A DNA stretch of 64,000 bases from Gnetum montanum (GCA_015680685.1 MNCI01034664.1:619885-683884); one strand, 5' to 3'. Positions 1 to 12,766 are shown, numbered from the stretch's first letter. The notes: generated from the letters alone by a model not told the origin. Program-made: numbers and translations.

Positions 1-94
1 GGCGGCGGGACGCGATATCGCGTACGCGATATCGCAGGGTAAGACGCGATATCGCGTACGCTATATCACGGCACATGTAAGTCGCGTCTCATCA
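1..94 (-). mobile_element. S-family LTR, 5' end (U3), truncated by window start
   Basis: Read on the minus strand it begins TGATGAGACGCGAC at base 94, matching the start of the solo LTR at 46630 (TGATGAGACGTGAC). It then carries the same palindromic GCGATATCGC units, seen here at 11-22, 26-35 and 45-56 with a decayed copy near 61-70. TG at the terminus and the shared 7-bp end TGATGAG mark it as an LTR boundary. Bases 95-99 (ccttc) would be one copy of its 5-bp target duplication. Whether it is a solo LTR or part of a full element cannot be seen. Confidence 0.85.
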
Positions 95-873
95 CCTTCT
101 ATCCTATTATAGCCTACCCACATCTACTCTTTCATTCTAATACTCTCTCATTACCAACATAGCCAAGATTGCAATTCCTTGATGCTCATGTGTTGTGACC
201 ACATGGCATCTCTTCAAGTTAAACCATAGAATCCAAGGTGGACAAACATAAGTCATCCACTGGGTAGCCTCTGTTGGCTAGTCAAAGCGTAGGCGAATGT
301 AACATAAGTCATCTTGGGGAGTAAACACTTATCTTACAGATGTGATTTGGTTTTGCAAACACTAAAGCAAAACCCATCTTGTGGCATGTAGTTCACTTGA
401 TGGAAAGCACCTTGCAATTAGCATTTAGCAAAGTGCAGAGCTCAAAGAAAGTTCACCTCATAGCAAAAAAGAAAAAAAAAAGAGTAAAGGGAAAAGCATT
501 TCCCTAAGCAACTAGTAATGCTGTAATTTCAAAACCAATCTAGCCCTGAATCCATCCTAACTCTCTCATGAGCACTTTGACGAGAGGTCAATGTTTTTAG
601 GAGTAAGCCACTCTAGTGCCATGGTCACCATTGGCCATGATGTTTCTACGTCATAACACCCTATTTGCATCTCATCTCCCTTTTTATCTCTAGCACATTA
701 CTTATATCTTTTACTTCCAACATACCACCATTCACAGCACTCTTGAGCATGGTGCAGCAACATTTGATCTCGCACTAAAGAGTGATGTTGGTGCCAAGCC
801 TGCTGTGGTATTTTATCATTCTTTGTTGATGTTTCTCAAGCTACTTATCTAGATGTTAGTAAAGAGGGGCCAA
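95..873 (+). other. 3' untranslated end of Tat-like element B0, with polypurine tract
   Basis: No coding similarity is visible in any frame. The last bases (861-873, AAAGAGGGGCCAA) are a polypurine tract directly before an LTR starting TGAAACACCACC. The equivalent tract of element T (minus strand, 15464-15447) reads CAAAGAGGGACCAT before its LTR. This makes the stretch the 3' end of the internal region of a plus-strand Tat-like element whose genes lie left of the window. There is an A-rich run at 466-485. Confidence 0.6.
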
Positions 874-2559
874 TGAAACACCACCAAATTTGGACTTTAG
901 CATCTCGATTACAAATTTGTCTAAGTGTCAACATGAGGCCATTTTCTACAAATTTTTCTAAGTGCTAGGATTACACTCTCCACTTCCTTAGAGCGTAGTT
1001 AACCCAATGGATAGCATAGTTAGCTTACAACTAGTTTTTATAGAGTTTTTGAGTGTTGAGACTACGCTCTCCACTACCCTAGAGGGTAGTCGAGTGTAGT
1101 CAACATAAGGGCTAGTTTAGCAATTTTTTTGTAAGTGTCAAGCCAGCTGTTGCAAATTTTTTTAAGTATTGAGACTACACTCTTCAATGTCCTAGAGTGT
1201 AGTCAAGCATAGTCAACAAAAAGGTGCAATTCTTACAAATTTTTTTAAGTGTTGAGACTACGCTCTTCACTGTCCCAAAGCACAGTCAAGTGTAGTTAAC
1301 TAGAAGCTAGTTTTTGCAAATTTTGACAAGTGCTGAGACTATGCTCAACCCTAGTTGAGAGCATAGTCAACCTCCCGTGAAGAGCGTAGTTAGCACATAG
1401 TCATATTTTGCAAAATTTTTCAAGTGTGGGACTACACTTTTCCCCAATCCAGAGCATAGTTAAGCATAGTAAGCCAAACTAGCCTCCAAAAGCCTCCATA
1501 ATGTAGCACTGATATTCAACTTAGCTCCAACTCACCTCTAGGAAGTGTAGCTATCCAAATGCATCTTGTTTGTATCCCCCTTTTCCCCAAAATTGTAACT
1601 ATGCTTGACCCCACACAAGATAGTGGAGAGTGTAGTCACGTAGCATAGTCTTGAAAGTTGCATTTTTTTGAAGTACATTACAATCTTTTTGATACATACA
1701 CATGTGATTGGCAATGTAGTCACCATCTCACAATCTCGCATAGTCCTATAAAGCACAGCAAAGCACAACACTGCTAGCCTTAGCAGAAAGCATAGTTGGG
1801 TGACAACACAGTCCTAACCATTCCCTCTGGCATTTGGCAGTCCCTCCACATTGCATGCTAAATTTAGCCCTATAAATATCCCCACCCTCAACATTTTTAA
1901 ATTTGGCAAATTTTGGGTAGGTTGACAAATTTGAGCATTGAGCAAAGGCACACCAATAAATTGGAGAGATGCAGAGTTGCATATCACTGCAAAACATCGC
2001 AACCCACTACACACTGTGGTGGCCAACTTGGTAGATATAGACACCCTGACGAGCACTAGTCTTTGTAGCTAGACACATTCAAGATTGTGAATATGCTTTC
2101 CACTATGCCTGTTGTACACCACATACCTTGTAACCTCTCTTAGTGTTAACTATGCTCAATCCCATTTGGGCTAGTGTTCTGTTTCTCTCTCTTACATTTT
2201 TCGTACTTTCTTGGCATTTTCGCTACTTTTAATGCATAGTCACGTTACAACTATGCTTGGGCAGTAGTCTCTGCATGTTGGCACCCTTGTTTTCACCAAA
2301 ACCCTTGACTATGCTCATCCCCCTCGAGCACTCGTGACTACGCTCAACATCATTAACACCACAAATACCACTTACACACTTAGCATCATTTTGCATTGGC
2401 ATCACAACTAATCATGCTATGCCCTGGTTACACTTGGCAAAGTCCCTGTTCAATCTATAGTACCATTCAGGGCACCCTGTCTTTGCCTCCACTAGGCCCT
2501 CATGCAAACTTAGGGTTAGGCTGTGCACCCATGAACCCCTTGGTGTTCATGGCTAACTA
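874..2559 (+). mobile_element. 3' LTR of Tat-like element B0
   Basis: The LTR begins TGAAACACCACC right after the polypurine tract. It matches, in inverted orientation, the B1 LTR at 13170-14584 over most of its length: the AATTTGG start, the CTACGCTCT repeat cluster, the TATA region, and the end near 'ggctaacta'. U3 holds a run of degenerate repeats of about 100-120 bp (about 960-1460), each with a near-palindrome built on GACTACGCTCTCCAC and AGAGCGTAGTC. More copies lie downstream (about 2230-2350). The 3' end is set by loss of similarity and is accurate to about 15 bp. Confidence 0.75.
1871..1878 (+). promoter_or_regulatory. LTR TATA box (B0)
   Basis: TATAAATA lies in a GC-richer local context inside the B0 LTR. 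The B1 LTR has the same octamer at 13844-13851 (minus strand), at the equivalent place in the alignment. It is the likely core promoter of the Tat-like family. Confidence 0.6.
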
Positions 2560-3355
2560 CGAACCTAGTTTAAGGTCTTGGTAGACCATGACTTTTCTAG
2601 TTTAAGGTCCTAGTAGACTGTGAACCAAATTTAATGTCATGGTAGATCATGCTATGCTAGTTTATAGTCCTAGAGAATTGTTGTATGCTTGGTAGATGTT
2701 GTGCCAATTTAATGTCATAGCAAATAGATGCTATGCTAGTTTAACGTCATAGTCGATAGATGCTATGCCAGTTTAATGTCATAGTGGATGAGTGTTGTGT
2801 GTATGTAGACCTTTGTGCTAGTTTAACATCATAGCACACAAGTTGTCCCAATTTTGCATCATAGCAGACATGCTATGCTAGTTTAACATCATAGCGAATG
2901 AACTACTGTAATAGTTTAATGTCATAGTGGATGAATTATCTTTGTGCCAGTTTAACATCATAGTGGACAAATTGCTTACCTTGCTTTGTTGACATGTAAT
3001 GCTGCATGTTAGATGTAATACAACTTTAGGTATGAAAGGTTTATTGGATTGGTAAACTCATTTCTATTTTGATTAGCAAGCTTGAATGCCCCATTGTTGT
3101 AGGCCTTAGTGACCAAAGGTGAGAAAATCTGCCTTGCATAGCTATGTCATGTTCATGCAAAACCAACCAAAAAAACATCAAGTGGCACCTGTTTTATAGA
3201 GTCAATGTGCACAAATGAAAAAAAACAATGTAGTGAAATTTGCCTAAGTGTGCATGTAAGTTACTATGAAGGCAAGCATATTGATGTTAGTTTTAGGCCT
3301 CAAAAGGCTATATGTATGCTAGTTTTAGGTCTTAGTAGACCATAGATGTATCAGA
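2560..3355. repeat. GCTAGTTTAAGG-type minisatellite, spacer block 1 of B1
   Basis: Degenerate tandem units of about 40-45 bp have the form GCTAGTTTAA-GTCATAGTGGA-NNATG. Clear copies run through 2560-2960, with two more at 3290-3345. The same unit, always in the same orientation on the plus strand, occurs at 8430-8790, 15560-15660, 32140-32230 and 55800-55960. The stretch 3000-3280 resembles 15670-15790, the sequence after the T integrase minisatellite. Confidence 0.75.
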
Positions 3356-5248
3356 CATGCCATTCTAGGAAGGGCTAACCATGTTTGGGGAGTGAAATTG
3401 GCTTAGGCATTCACAAGGTGATGAAAAATTAAAATTTTTACTTAAGTTTTAGTGACTATGCTCTCACCCGACTATGCTTTCCATTGAGGCTCTAGGTGTG
3501 AAGGATAGTTATAGGTTGGTGAATCATTAATGACCTTAGGAGGATATATAAGTGCATTTTTACCAAGGGTAAGTTGTCATTTTGTTGCTTTTGATCATGA
3601 TGTCTACAGTGTAGTCTTGTCATTGCTATTGCACACTACTAATGAAGATTGTAGTTGGAGAAGAATGATGCACCAAAGTGGATGCCTACACTTAGGACTG
3701 GAAAATGTCATCGATGAGGAGAGAGCATTGTATTGCTTGCCATAGGTTCATGTGGAGGAGAGGAGGTTGTCGATGTTAGCCAAGTACACCAACTATGCTC
3801 TTCCCTTTGTTTATTTTTTATTTTTTTTGCCATTTTTCCTTCAAAGCGACAATTTGGGAATGTAGTTTTGAGGTGCATCCTAGCGCGGTGCCTTGCTAGA
3901 GTGGTGGTCTTCGTCATCGCACACTACTATAGCCCTAGCAATAAGGAGGGTATGATGGCATGATAGCGGGAAAGGCTTTGGCTATTTGTTGTGATTAGGT
4001 GGGGAGGGTTTATTATGTGCAACATGGCCATTGGGACAATGGCTACCACTGTGTCGTGTAGGGTAGCCATTGGGGCCACATAGGAATTTTTGGAATTGTA
4101 GGGATTTTGCAAGGTTTGATGGCAATAGAGGTTGCAGGGTGCATGGGCCAGGGCAGATGTGTGGGTTGGGGTTTTTTCTATGGATTTTAGGGAGGAAAAA
4201 TGGCAGATCTTGGGGGTTTGGCCATGGTTACAACTAGTGATGAAGCATAAGGATGCTAGGGTTCTTCTTCACTCCCTTTTTTTCTATTTATTTTTTCTTC
4301 ACCTTGGGGCATGGCTACAGGGATGCCAAGGTTTTAGTGATGGCCAAGGGTGGCCTACTACAAGGCAGGGGGCATGGCAAGGGTTTGTTCCTCTGTTTTT
4401 CTTCTTTAAAAAACTTTTCTTATCTTTAGCATGGGGTAGGGGAAAGGCAAGGATCTATCACTATATTTTTTCTATTTTTGCATTTTGCCACAAGGTAGGG
4501 GTGAGGTGCGCTACACGTTGTATGGGCTGTGAGGGTCATTGCACCCTACAGCCCACCATAAGGACTGCAGGGATGATCAGCACTAGGGTATGTTTTTTGT
4601 TTTATATTTTTTCATTCTTTGAGAGGGCACAGGGGTGTAGTTAGACATGGTGGTGAGTAGAGGGGGTTATTGGACATGACACTGTAGGAGGCTATGCTCT
4701 TCATGATAGTGGAATTATGCTCTCTACATGCTAAGAGCGTAGTTCAACAAGTGTTTGTGAAAATGCTTGTGTTTCAAGTGCTTGGAAAAATGTTAATTTT
4801 TTTGGGACTACATTCTCCATGAGTTAAGAGCATAGTCAGGGTGGTTCTAGAGTTAGAAAATTTTTTTCTTCTTCAGACTATGCTCTCCACTAAGGTAATT
4901 CAAAGTTAGAAAATTTTTGCAATTTTCAGGACTACTCTCTTCACTAAGGCAGTTCAGAGTTAGAAAAATTTTGCCAACATTCTGTAAACTATGCATGATG
5001 CTAAACTTGCAAAATGTAATGCTAATCTTATAAAAATGTGCTATACCCTAGTGAGTACTAGGCATGTCAAATGGATTGGTTGATATCTTATACTCACAGG
5101 GCCTTAGAATGTATTGCCAAAATTAAGAATTGTTTGTTAATGCATATTGTATAGTGTGTTAAGTTGTTGACTTACTTTAATAATTTAATGCCAAAATTGC
5201 ATCTATGTATGTATACTAACACTTTGCTTATTGTTTGATGGTTGCAAG
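3356..5248. other. Non-coding spacer of B1 upstream of gene X'
   Basis: I see no conserved coding here. The long frame at 4132-4644 is low-complexity: it tracks imperfect repeats of about 110 bp that alternate T-rich runs with GGGGCATGGCAAGGG-like blocks. Bases 4690-4980 carry several CTATGCTCTCCAC / AGAGCGTAGT palindromic units like those in the Tat-like LTRs. By position this should include the promoter, first exon and first intron of X', but I could not align exon 1 of the T copy to it. Confidence 0.5.
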
Positions 5249-8200
5249 GTGTTGTTGAAGCCTATCTTGATTGTAGTGGAGCTCATGCGCATCCTATGCT
5301 TTATGAGTGAGCCAGTTCCCAACACACCTACCCTAGATATGCAGGTGGGCTATTAGGTGGTGTGGTTTCAGCTAAGATCTCATGAGTTCTTGGAATACTT
5401 GTTGTAGTAATTTAGTATGATCATGTGGTCACACCTAGCGATGGAGGCTATTAGCATTATCACAAAGATATTGTTTCCTGGGGCTAATTGGGAAATCTTG
5501 AGATTCATCTCAGATGAGCCCACTTCTAGCATTGATGGGGCAAGTGGTTCAGGTAGAGGTCCTAGGAACACTCGGCACCTATCTAGGATATAGCGCATGA
5601 TGCTTTTGGTTGCTACAATAAGAGCAACACACTTTTTATTACTTGGAACTATCTATTGCACTAGAGGACAAGTGCTTTCACGATTCTTGTAGTGTTTTTT
5701 TACTACTTGCTCATGTTAGATTACTAATGGCTTGCAATTAATGCCAAATTTAGAGTTGACAAGGAGGGCATGCATGATGAGGTGGATGCTCTAGCCTTGA
5801 ACCGCACTACCATGGAGGTGTTCTCTTCTAGCCCAAATGTTTAGGTAGCTATGACTAAGTAGGTGAGGCCTAATTTGGAGGTCTATCCAAGCCGATACTT
5901 GAAAGCATATGAGCGGTGTAGGACCCATGGCTAGTTGGATGAGGAGTGGACTACTAGTGAGATTAACACCAAGGAGATGCTTGCAACACCATGCTTGTCT
6001 CACACCTTGTTTATGCCACATATGTATGTATGTTTTGTATGCCTGTTAGTTTGCCTTTGCATGATGCTAACATTTTTTTTCCTTTGTTGTAGTGGAAATT
6101 ACCTTAAGCAAGGTGACAGTGATCACCACAAGCTGCACAGAGGCCACCTCATCATGAAGTATGATGAGGTGCACAACACTAGCTATGCCATAAAGCCTCA
6201 AATGCACTAACTACTTAGCTCATGCATGTAGGGTTGATGGACCTATTTTTGTCCCTTAGCTTGAGTATCTCGGTGGTCGAAATGATTACCATCATCGACT
6301 CCTTTAGTAGTGACATCTGGCAGTTTGTCACCCATGTGCACGATATGATGGTAGTACTAGACCTCAGTGAGGCCTTCTTTGTTGACCTCTTTGGCCTTCC
6401 TGCTAATGGCTTGATAATTATCGATAAGGCCAACATGGAGGTGGACTGTAAAGGAAATATCAACAACTAGTTGGGGGCCACTTGATCTTACAAGGGCATA
6501 TCGATTAAGGATGTTCTTGTGCTTAAGGTATGGGAGCTCTACCCTCTATTTCATGCTCATGCCTTTCCAAAGTTGCTCTCCCAAAGAAAGATCCTTGGGG
6601 TGGAATAGGCATGATTGATGAAGGAGATGCTGCTAGAGGGTACAAGGTTTAATTGGGTTGCATATATCACCATCAGCTTGCATGCAGAGATCTCTAGGCT
6701 GTCGTTTAACCTCTAGGTGAGTTCCCATGTTCACTTCGTGTTCTTCGCAGGATACCTATGAAGGTTTGTGAAGCTCTTAGTTATGCGTGATGATGGGCAA
6801 TGGGTTGTGCAAGATCATGAGCAGCTCTTCAAGCCATGGATTAAGCACATGTTCATGACTACATATGCACAAGACCCCCTAGATGGGATCAATGAGTTGT
6901 TATCTATAATGACTAAGGGTCCCATGGTGCAGTCACATCACTCATGCGATAGTGTAGGTGTGGGTCCTCCAATTGGCATTGAGGATGTAAGTAAGGTAGG
7001 TTGCTATATCACAGAGATAGTGGGATCCTCTAGGTCCAAGATCAAGAGGCCATGTCTTGAGGAGAAGGGTACCCCTGAGATTAGGAGGCTAGGCAACAAG
7101 AAGATTTGTATTAAGCTTTAAGGCTTGCACATAGAGGTTGTACGTTAGTATTTGTAAATTTCTTAGATGCATTAATTATATTTGTGTATATTTATGTTTT
7201 TTATATTTTTATGTTATATTGTTAACTAGCTAATGACATGTGTACTAATGTGCTATGTATGGATATGCTTTAATTGTAGAGATAGGAGAGAGGGCTACTA
7301 GAGTAGTGGTTAAGGTGGTAGTAGAAGAAGCCCCCCATGAAGCTAAGGAGGAGGATGCCCAGGGAGATGATTCTCACAAGGTGGTAGAGGCTCTTTAACA
7401 CTTAGAGGAGGGGTTGCTCCACCTTGATGGGGGTGATTTTGATATCTTATTCAATGGTGTGTAGCTAGGTGAGCCTCCCACACTCACGCCTGAGGGATTG
7501 CTAGGTAACTAACCTATATTGACATCTGTTATTGCTTGTTCACTCTAGTATCTTTGGCTATTCAGCTATGTGCTAATTGCATCATTGTGTTACAGCCTTA
7601 GATATTCCCACCAATGGTCCCACGTCTACCTATTGCATGGAGCCATGGGTAGACATGCCAGATAAATTCACCTTCATGGAAGGCATCATTGATGACATGG
7701 TGGATCGCCTACAATAAGCAGATCCTGAGCTCAATATGTTTGTGATGTTGCTTTTCTTTATGTTACCTCACTACTTGAATGCTTAGTTATTAGCTAAGAT
7801 TGATTGATTATTGCATGCCTACAAGTCCTAAGCTATGGTGGGATCCAAGCAAGGTGGCTAAGGTGGATGCCCTCCCTAACCTCCCTCCTAAGGTTGATCA
7901 GGTATCTCATCATATGTACAAGACATCAAACAAATGCATGCTTTCCTCTATGAAGGCATTGTGGATCTACAGGTGCTTGAATGAGCACTTATGGAAATGA
8001 GTGCACAAGCTATACGAGAGAATGACTAGCCAAGATATGAGGATCAATGATCTTCAGTCTAGATATTATTTCTTTATGGCTAGATCATAGGGAGACACCA
8101 CTTGGCGTACCTTTGAGATCGAGTATGCCCCATATTAGACAACTATTAGAGGTAAGAACGAGACCACACAAGGATGAATAGAGTAGCAACTACAGATGGA

Positions 8201-8321
8201 CTTGCTAATCCAAAAGAACTAAGATTGGAAGAATTACAACATGAAGGTCTACCGGTGGGGGCAAACACAGAAAAACCACAAGCATCAAGATGATACAACA
8301 TTTGCTATATGTAATGTATAA
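5249..8321 (+). pseudogene. Gene X' (antisense to B1), decayed multi-exon copy
   Basis: Function unknown. It aligns along most of its length to gene X of element T (49736-55458). At 5249 a block opens VLLKPILIVVEL after an acceptor-like AG; T has VFLRPVLIIVEL at 51981. The core has VEMITIIDSFSSDIW (T: VEMLHVINSFNEKVG), FPKLLSQRK (T: FPKLLSQKK), then DGQWV and PWIKHM (T: NGQWV, PWIKHI). A later exon carries EGLLHLDGGDFDILF (T: EGLVNVDINDLDVLF). The C-terminal part has NEHLWK and MDLLIQK..DWKNY. Likely splice acceptors are at 6092 (cctttgttgtag), 7279 (taattgtag) and 7595 (gtgttacag); a donor is CTAG|GTAACT at 7504/7505. Several frames contain TAG stops where T has a codon, so this copy is dead. 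It runs opposite to the flanking gag-protease. Confidence 0.65.
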
Positions 8322-8429
8322 TATGTAAACTTTTATTTTTATGGTTATTTGCTATGCGCTTGCTATGCTTATAATGTAATGGATTAATGTGCTAAGTTAG
8401 GATTATGTAATGATAGTGTGACTAGGCCA

Positions 8430-8790
8430 TTGTGAGTCCAATGCTAGTTTAAGGGCATAGGGGGAGGGTTGATGCTAAATTAAGGCCATTTCAGGTTGCG
8501 ACAATTTAAGGCCATTCCAGGCCATGATAGTTTAAGGCAATATTTTAAGGCCATTCTAGGTGCAAAAATTGCTAGTTTAAGACCATTTTGATCTACAATG
8601 ATAGTTTAAGATCATTTCAAGTTGTGTGGTACCAATTTAAGGCCATGGTGGACCATACGTTACTAGTTTAAGGTCATGGTGAGCCATGCATTGCTAGTTT
8701 AAGGCCACGGTAGGCCATAGGGATAGAATTAAAAGTGATAGTTTTATGCCATTCTAGGTCCTAGTAAAATTTTAAGGCCATTTTGGACCC
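8430..8790. repeat. GCTAGTTTAAGG-type minisatellite, spacer block 2 of B1
   Basis: Seven to nine degenerate units contain AGTTTAAGGCCAT followed by GGTGGACCAT or TCTAGGTC. The block lies between the end of X' and the end of the protease reading frame, exactly as the block at 55800-55960 does in T. Confidence 0.8.
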
Positions 8791-9039
8791 CAAAATGTTG
8801 CTATCTCTCTTTTTTTCTAGTTTTTATGATTTTTATGCGTTTTGATGTTTTTTATGCATAAAGGCAAATGCATTAAAGCAACAATGGTAGAAATGTAAAC
8901 TAAGCTATCAAATGCGTAGGCAATGCAAATGGTAAGCTAAGTGATTAAAATAAATGCAAATAATATGCTATAGTAGTAATGCAATGTAAGTAAGGAGTAG
9001 GATGTAAGGTGTAGGGACAACAAATAGTAGGTAGGTTCC
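8791..9039. other. AT-rich spacer after B1 protease
   Basis: No coding similarity is visible. Coding similarity between B1 and T stops near 9070 (minus strand). There B1 reads CTAAG|GTATCC and T reads TGTGAG|GTTTAC, both resembling splice donors. This may be the start of an Ogre-like intron on the gag-pol strand. Confidence 0.4.
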
Positions 9040-12000
9040 TAGTGCACTTTCAGACTAAGGGGATACCTTAGTCACACAGTTTCTTCCTAATTTGATGTGG
9101 GTTAGGAGGCATGTAGGGCCTAGATTGCACTATTCAGTAGTCTCCTTGACCCTCACTCAATATGTTAAAGGGCAATTCTACCCACAAGATTTCTTCCAAG
9201 AGGTCAATGATTTCTACCACCTCTTTGGATGCATCGACCTCATGTGTTTCATTGTTTGCTGAAGGTGTGTCATTAGGGAATTTGACCTCCAACCCTTACT
9301 CCATGTCTATGTTGTTTGATGGTTGGAGGGGCAACATTATCACTGTGGATGATAACTTCATCATCTTCATATGGAAGGTGGATTTCCTAATGAACCGAGG
9401 AGGAGATAGCCATAGCTAGGTCAACCAAGGCCTACTTGATATCAAGTTAAATCCTGACGTCTTCTCTATGATGATGAATTTGATGGTGGTGGGGAATTAC
9501 TCCCTTGCCATAAAGGCTAATGTGATGATACTCTTAACAACAATGCATGACCTACAAAAGGACTTTAGGCATGGGGAAAACATTTGTTAATGCCCCATCG
9601 TTAATGTGCATCCTCCAAATCTTGCATTTCCTGACACGTATGGTGATAAACATGGGAGCTGTTATGACCTCTCCCTTCTCAAGCTTGACCTTAATTACGT
9701 CATCATGAAATACGAAGGATGTGGAGCTTGATTCCTGTAGTGCAAGAGACAACATCATAGTGTGGATGAAATTCTCATCTACTGGGATGTCCTCTATGAA
9801 ATAAATGAAGGTCAACATCCACACTAGTGCTTTGCGATGGGTAAATGGGGTCATGATAAGGTCATAGAGGCTCAACATTGTGTTTTTCTACTTTAGTGCT
9901 TGCTTAACTTGGGCTAATGCATCCACAAAGTCTTTGCCATCAGTTGCCTTTTTGCTGGCTTTGACTTCTTTCATACAACCTAAAAGACGAATTTCATGGG
10001 GAGGCAACTTGGGCTTGGTTGGCTTAGCTTGTGTAGGAGCCTCAGTGCTTGGTTATGAGTTGCTAGTGGTGGCCTCCTCAATTTTTTTGGCCATGGGAAC
10101 TACAAACAAAGGGACTGATTTTGGTAGACCAAGTGCTCTTTGCTCTTGATGTTGCCTAATAATCTTATTTTTGAGATGCTCATTGGGCCTCCTAAGTTGC
10201 CACCTAAGGGCTTTGTTAGTATTGCTAGCAAGATTGGTTCTTGGGCAGGAAGGGATTGATGCATTACCTAATATCAAAATCTAGGTAGGTGAGGAGTTAG
10301 CATGTTGTGGCATCCTAATGACAAAGGGTGGCTGAACTATTGTTGTTGTGACATGTTGTGTGACCCTAACCACAAAGGGAGTTATATGTGCCTAAGGTGA
10401 CATTCTAACAACAAAACAAGGCCTCAAACTTATAGGGGCCATAGATGCCCTTACACTATCAGAGGGCACACAAACCACGAATGACTACTACACTAGTTCT
10501 GGGTTGTCATTGATGCTAGTAGCATTGATGACATAGCCTGCATCGTCTGCATTCAAAGAGTCCTTATACATCCTCATAGATTGGTTCTAAGATCTAACTA
10601 GGTTAGCAGCATTAAGGAGTAACTGACCTCTATTAATCATTTTTTGGAGGTCATCCTACAAGGCTATGCAAAAATTGGTGTTGTGACCGGCCAACTAGTC
10701 ATAGTGGCAAAAATGATCTAGCCTAAAGTTCTTGGGGACCAGGGGCTCATTTGGAGCTACCGACATGGGATTCCCTAGGAGCTTGCAATATCTATTGTAT
10801 CTTTTGCAAGCATCTTTGGACATTTTCTTATGCTAGATACATCTAGCCTTCAATAGTTGATCCAATAGTTTTGAATGTTTCAATGGTAGCAGGTTGTACT
10901 TAGAGCCATCCTTACCTTGAAGTTTGACCTTAGAGTAGCTTGTGTTGTGGCCATTGATGACATGGGTTGGTTGGTTGCTGCAGTGCTAGGGTTCATAGTT
11001 TTGTTGTTGGTTGGGGCCTTGGGTGGTCTAATTGTTGGCCTTGGGTTGGTTGTTTTAGCCTCTTTGGCCATAGTCTCCACAGTTGCATTCTACTTCCATT
11101 TATCCTTGTATTATCTCGCATGTGAGTTTTTATAGTCCATGTAGGTTGGGTCCTTACTAGCTTTAACTACATCTTGGATGCTCTTAGTTTGGGCAAAGGC
11201 TTGGCTTAAATACTACAAGACCAAGTAGTACATTTTTAACTTGATGAAGTCATTGACTACACCCTTGAAGATGGCAGGAGATGCATCTTGGCTATTAGCT
11301 CTCAAATTTTATTCAATGAGGTGCTCCAATGTTGGATAAATTTTTGCATGGGCTCTAGATGGCCCTACTTGATTTGCATCAGTTGGCCTAAGGTAGTTTT
11401 AGGCTTCAATTTGTACCTAAAGCACATTACAAACTAGGTTAGAAGATCCTCTAAAGAGGAGATAGAGCCCTTGGGTAATGTGCGGTACTAGTCTAGCGCC
11501 TTGCCAGTGAGTAATGTGCCAAAAATGCATTCAATGGTGTATGGCCATTCTTTCAATAGTAGGCAGTCAAACCTAATTGTCACTAGGTGTGCATTGGGAT
11601 CCCTTTCACCGTTGTACTAGGTGAATTGGGGCAGCAGGATCCCAGTTGGTAGAGTCAATGATGGGACAATAGGACTTATGAGGTCATCTTGATAGAAGTC
11701 CACTACTTGAACTATTTCAGAGGAGGTGACCTTGAGCTACTTCACCTCTTTTGTCAAGGTTTGGATTAGTTCGAATGCTTGGTCTAGGCTTTGGGATGCT
11801 GCAGTAGACTACGTTGGTTGTGCCACCTGCTGTGCTAGTAGTTGTGTGATCCATGACCTAGTTGTAGTTTGCGGGACCATGCAAGATGCTTGTTGCATTG
11901 GTTGTGTTATGGGAAAAATGACCAAGGCAAGCCACACATGTATGGGTTGGACCACTACTGAGGGTGCCAACGAAACAGGTATGATGTAAGCTGTTTAAGT

Positions 12001-12718
12001 TTTTTAGGGCTAGGAGACATGCACTATGTGAACGTAAGGCTGAGTAGGCATGATTGCTACTAGCAGAGCTACTAGTAGAGATGATTGGATAGGCTGTGAA
12101 AATTCCAAAAAGGGTAAGTTAAATAGGAGGTACTACATCATGATGCATATGTTGTGTCTGGTGTGTTGGTATCATAGGCGTTGACCTAGAAAATGATGCT
12201 AAGGTTATGACTATCGCAAGGAAGACAAGTAAGTGAGACTACGAGAGGGCTAGATCGAGGATCACTCATTGGAAGATGGTGAGGAAGGAATCCTTGTGCT
12301 CGAAACAAGCTTCGAACTCTTCCTCCTCTTCTTATAGGGGCTCCTCATAGTTTGTTCCTACTTCACGCTCATTTCTTTGAATGAGCTAGGCAAGTATCCA
12401 ATGGTAGGGTTCTGTGAGTAGCATGAAGTCAATTGGGGAGGGGATATACTCCTGTCCATTTCAATGGACAAGCTTGTAGCCTCATTTCACTTCCATGTTT
12501 AAGTGGTTTACAAATAGGCCTACTTGGATCTTCATGCATATGAAGTTGTATTGCTCATCATTTAGCATAGTATACTCTAGGTCTTGTCCATGCAACCTAA
12601 GGGATTACCTTGGCTCTACCATAGCAGGATTGGTAGGGTGGTCAATCCTATTTTCTTGTTGGGTGAGCAAGATGACTAGTGTGCTCAAGATTGATGTTGA
12701 AAGATTCTTGGAACTCAT
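9040..12718 (-). pseudogene. Tat-like gag-protease (B1), decayed
   Basis: Gag packages element RNA into virus-like particles and the aspartic protease matures it. The probable start is the ATG at 12718 (MSSKNLSTS). Gag is recognisable at about 11540-11300 as the retrotransposon gag fold: LTGKALDQY, LPKGSISSLEDLLT and LMQIKQGHLEPMQKF (last Q in place of TAG). The protease is at about 9880-9560, beginning LSLYDLIMTP and reaching INDGALTNVFP, the decayed equivalent of the family VDNGSALNV active-site loop. At 9420-9330 follows HQEIHLPYEDDEVIIH, the usual Tat post-protease motif. T has the same gene at 56190-59711. There is no zinc knuckle that I can see. Many TAG stops and several frame changes make it non-functional. 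Confidence 0.8.
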
Positions 12719-12766
12719 GTGTGTGGATTAACTTGCAAGAGAGGATTGTAGAGATTGGTGGTTGTA

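Noticed and set aside
4132-4644. Open frame of 170 codons on the plus strand
   Set aside because: Low-complexity Phe/Leu-rich translation produced by T-rich imperfect repeats. It has no homologue in the parallel T element.
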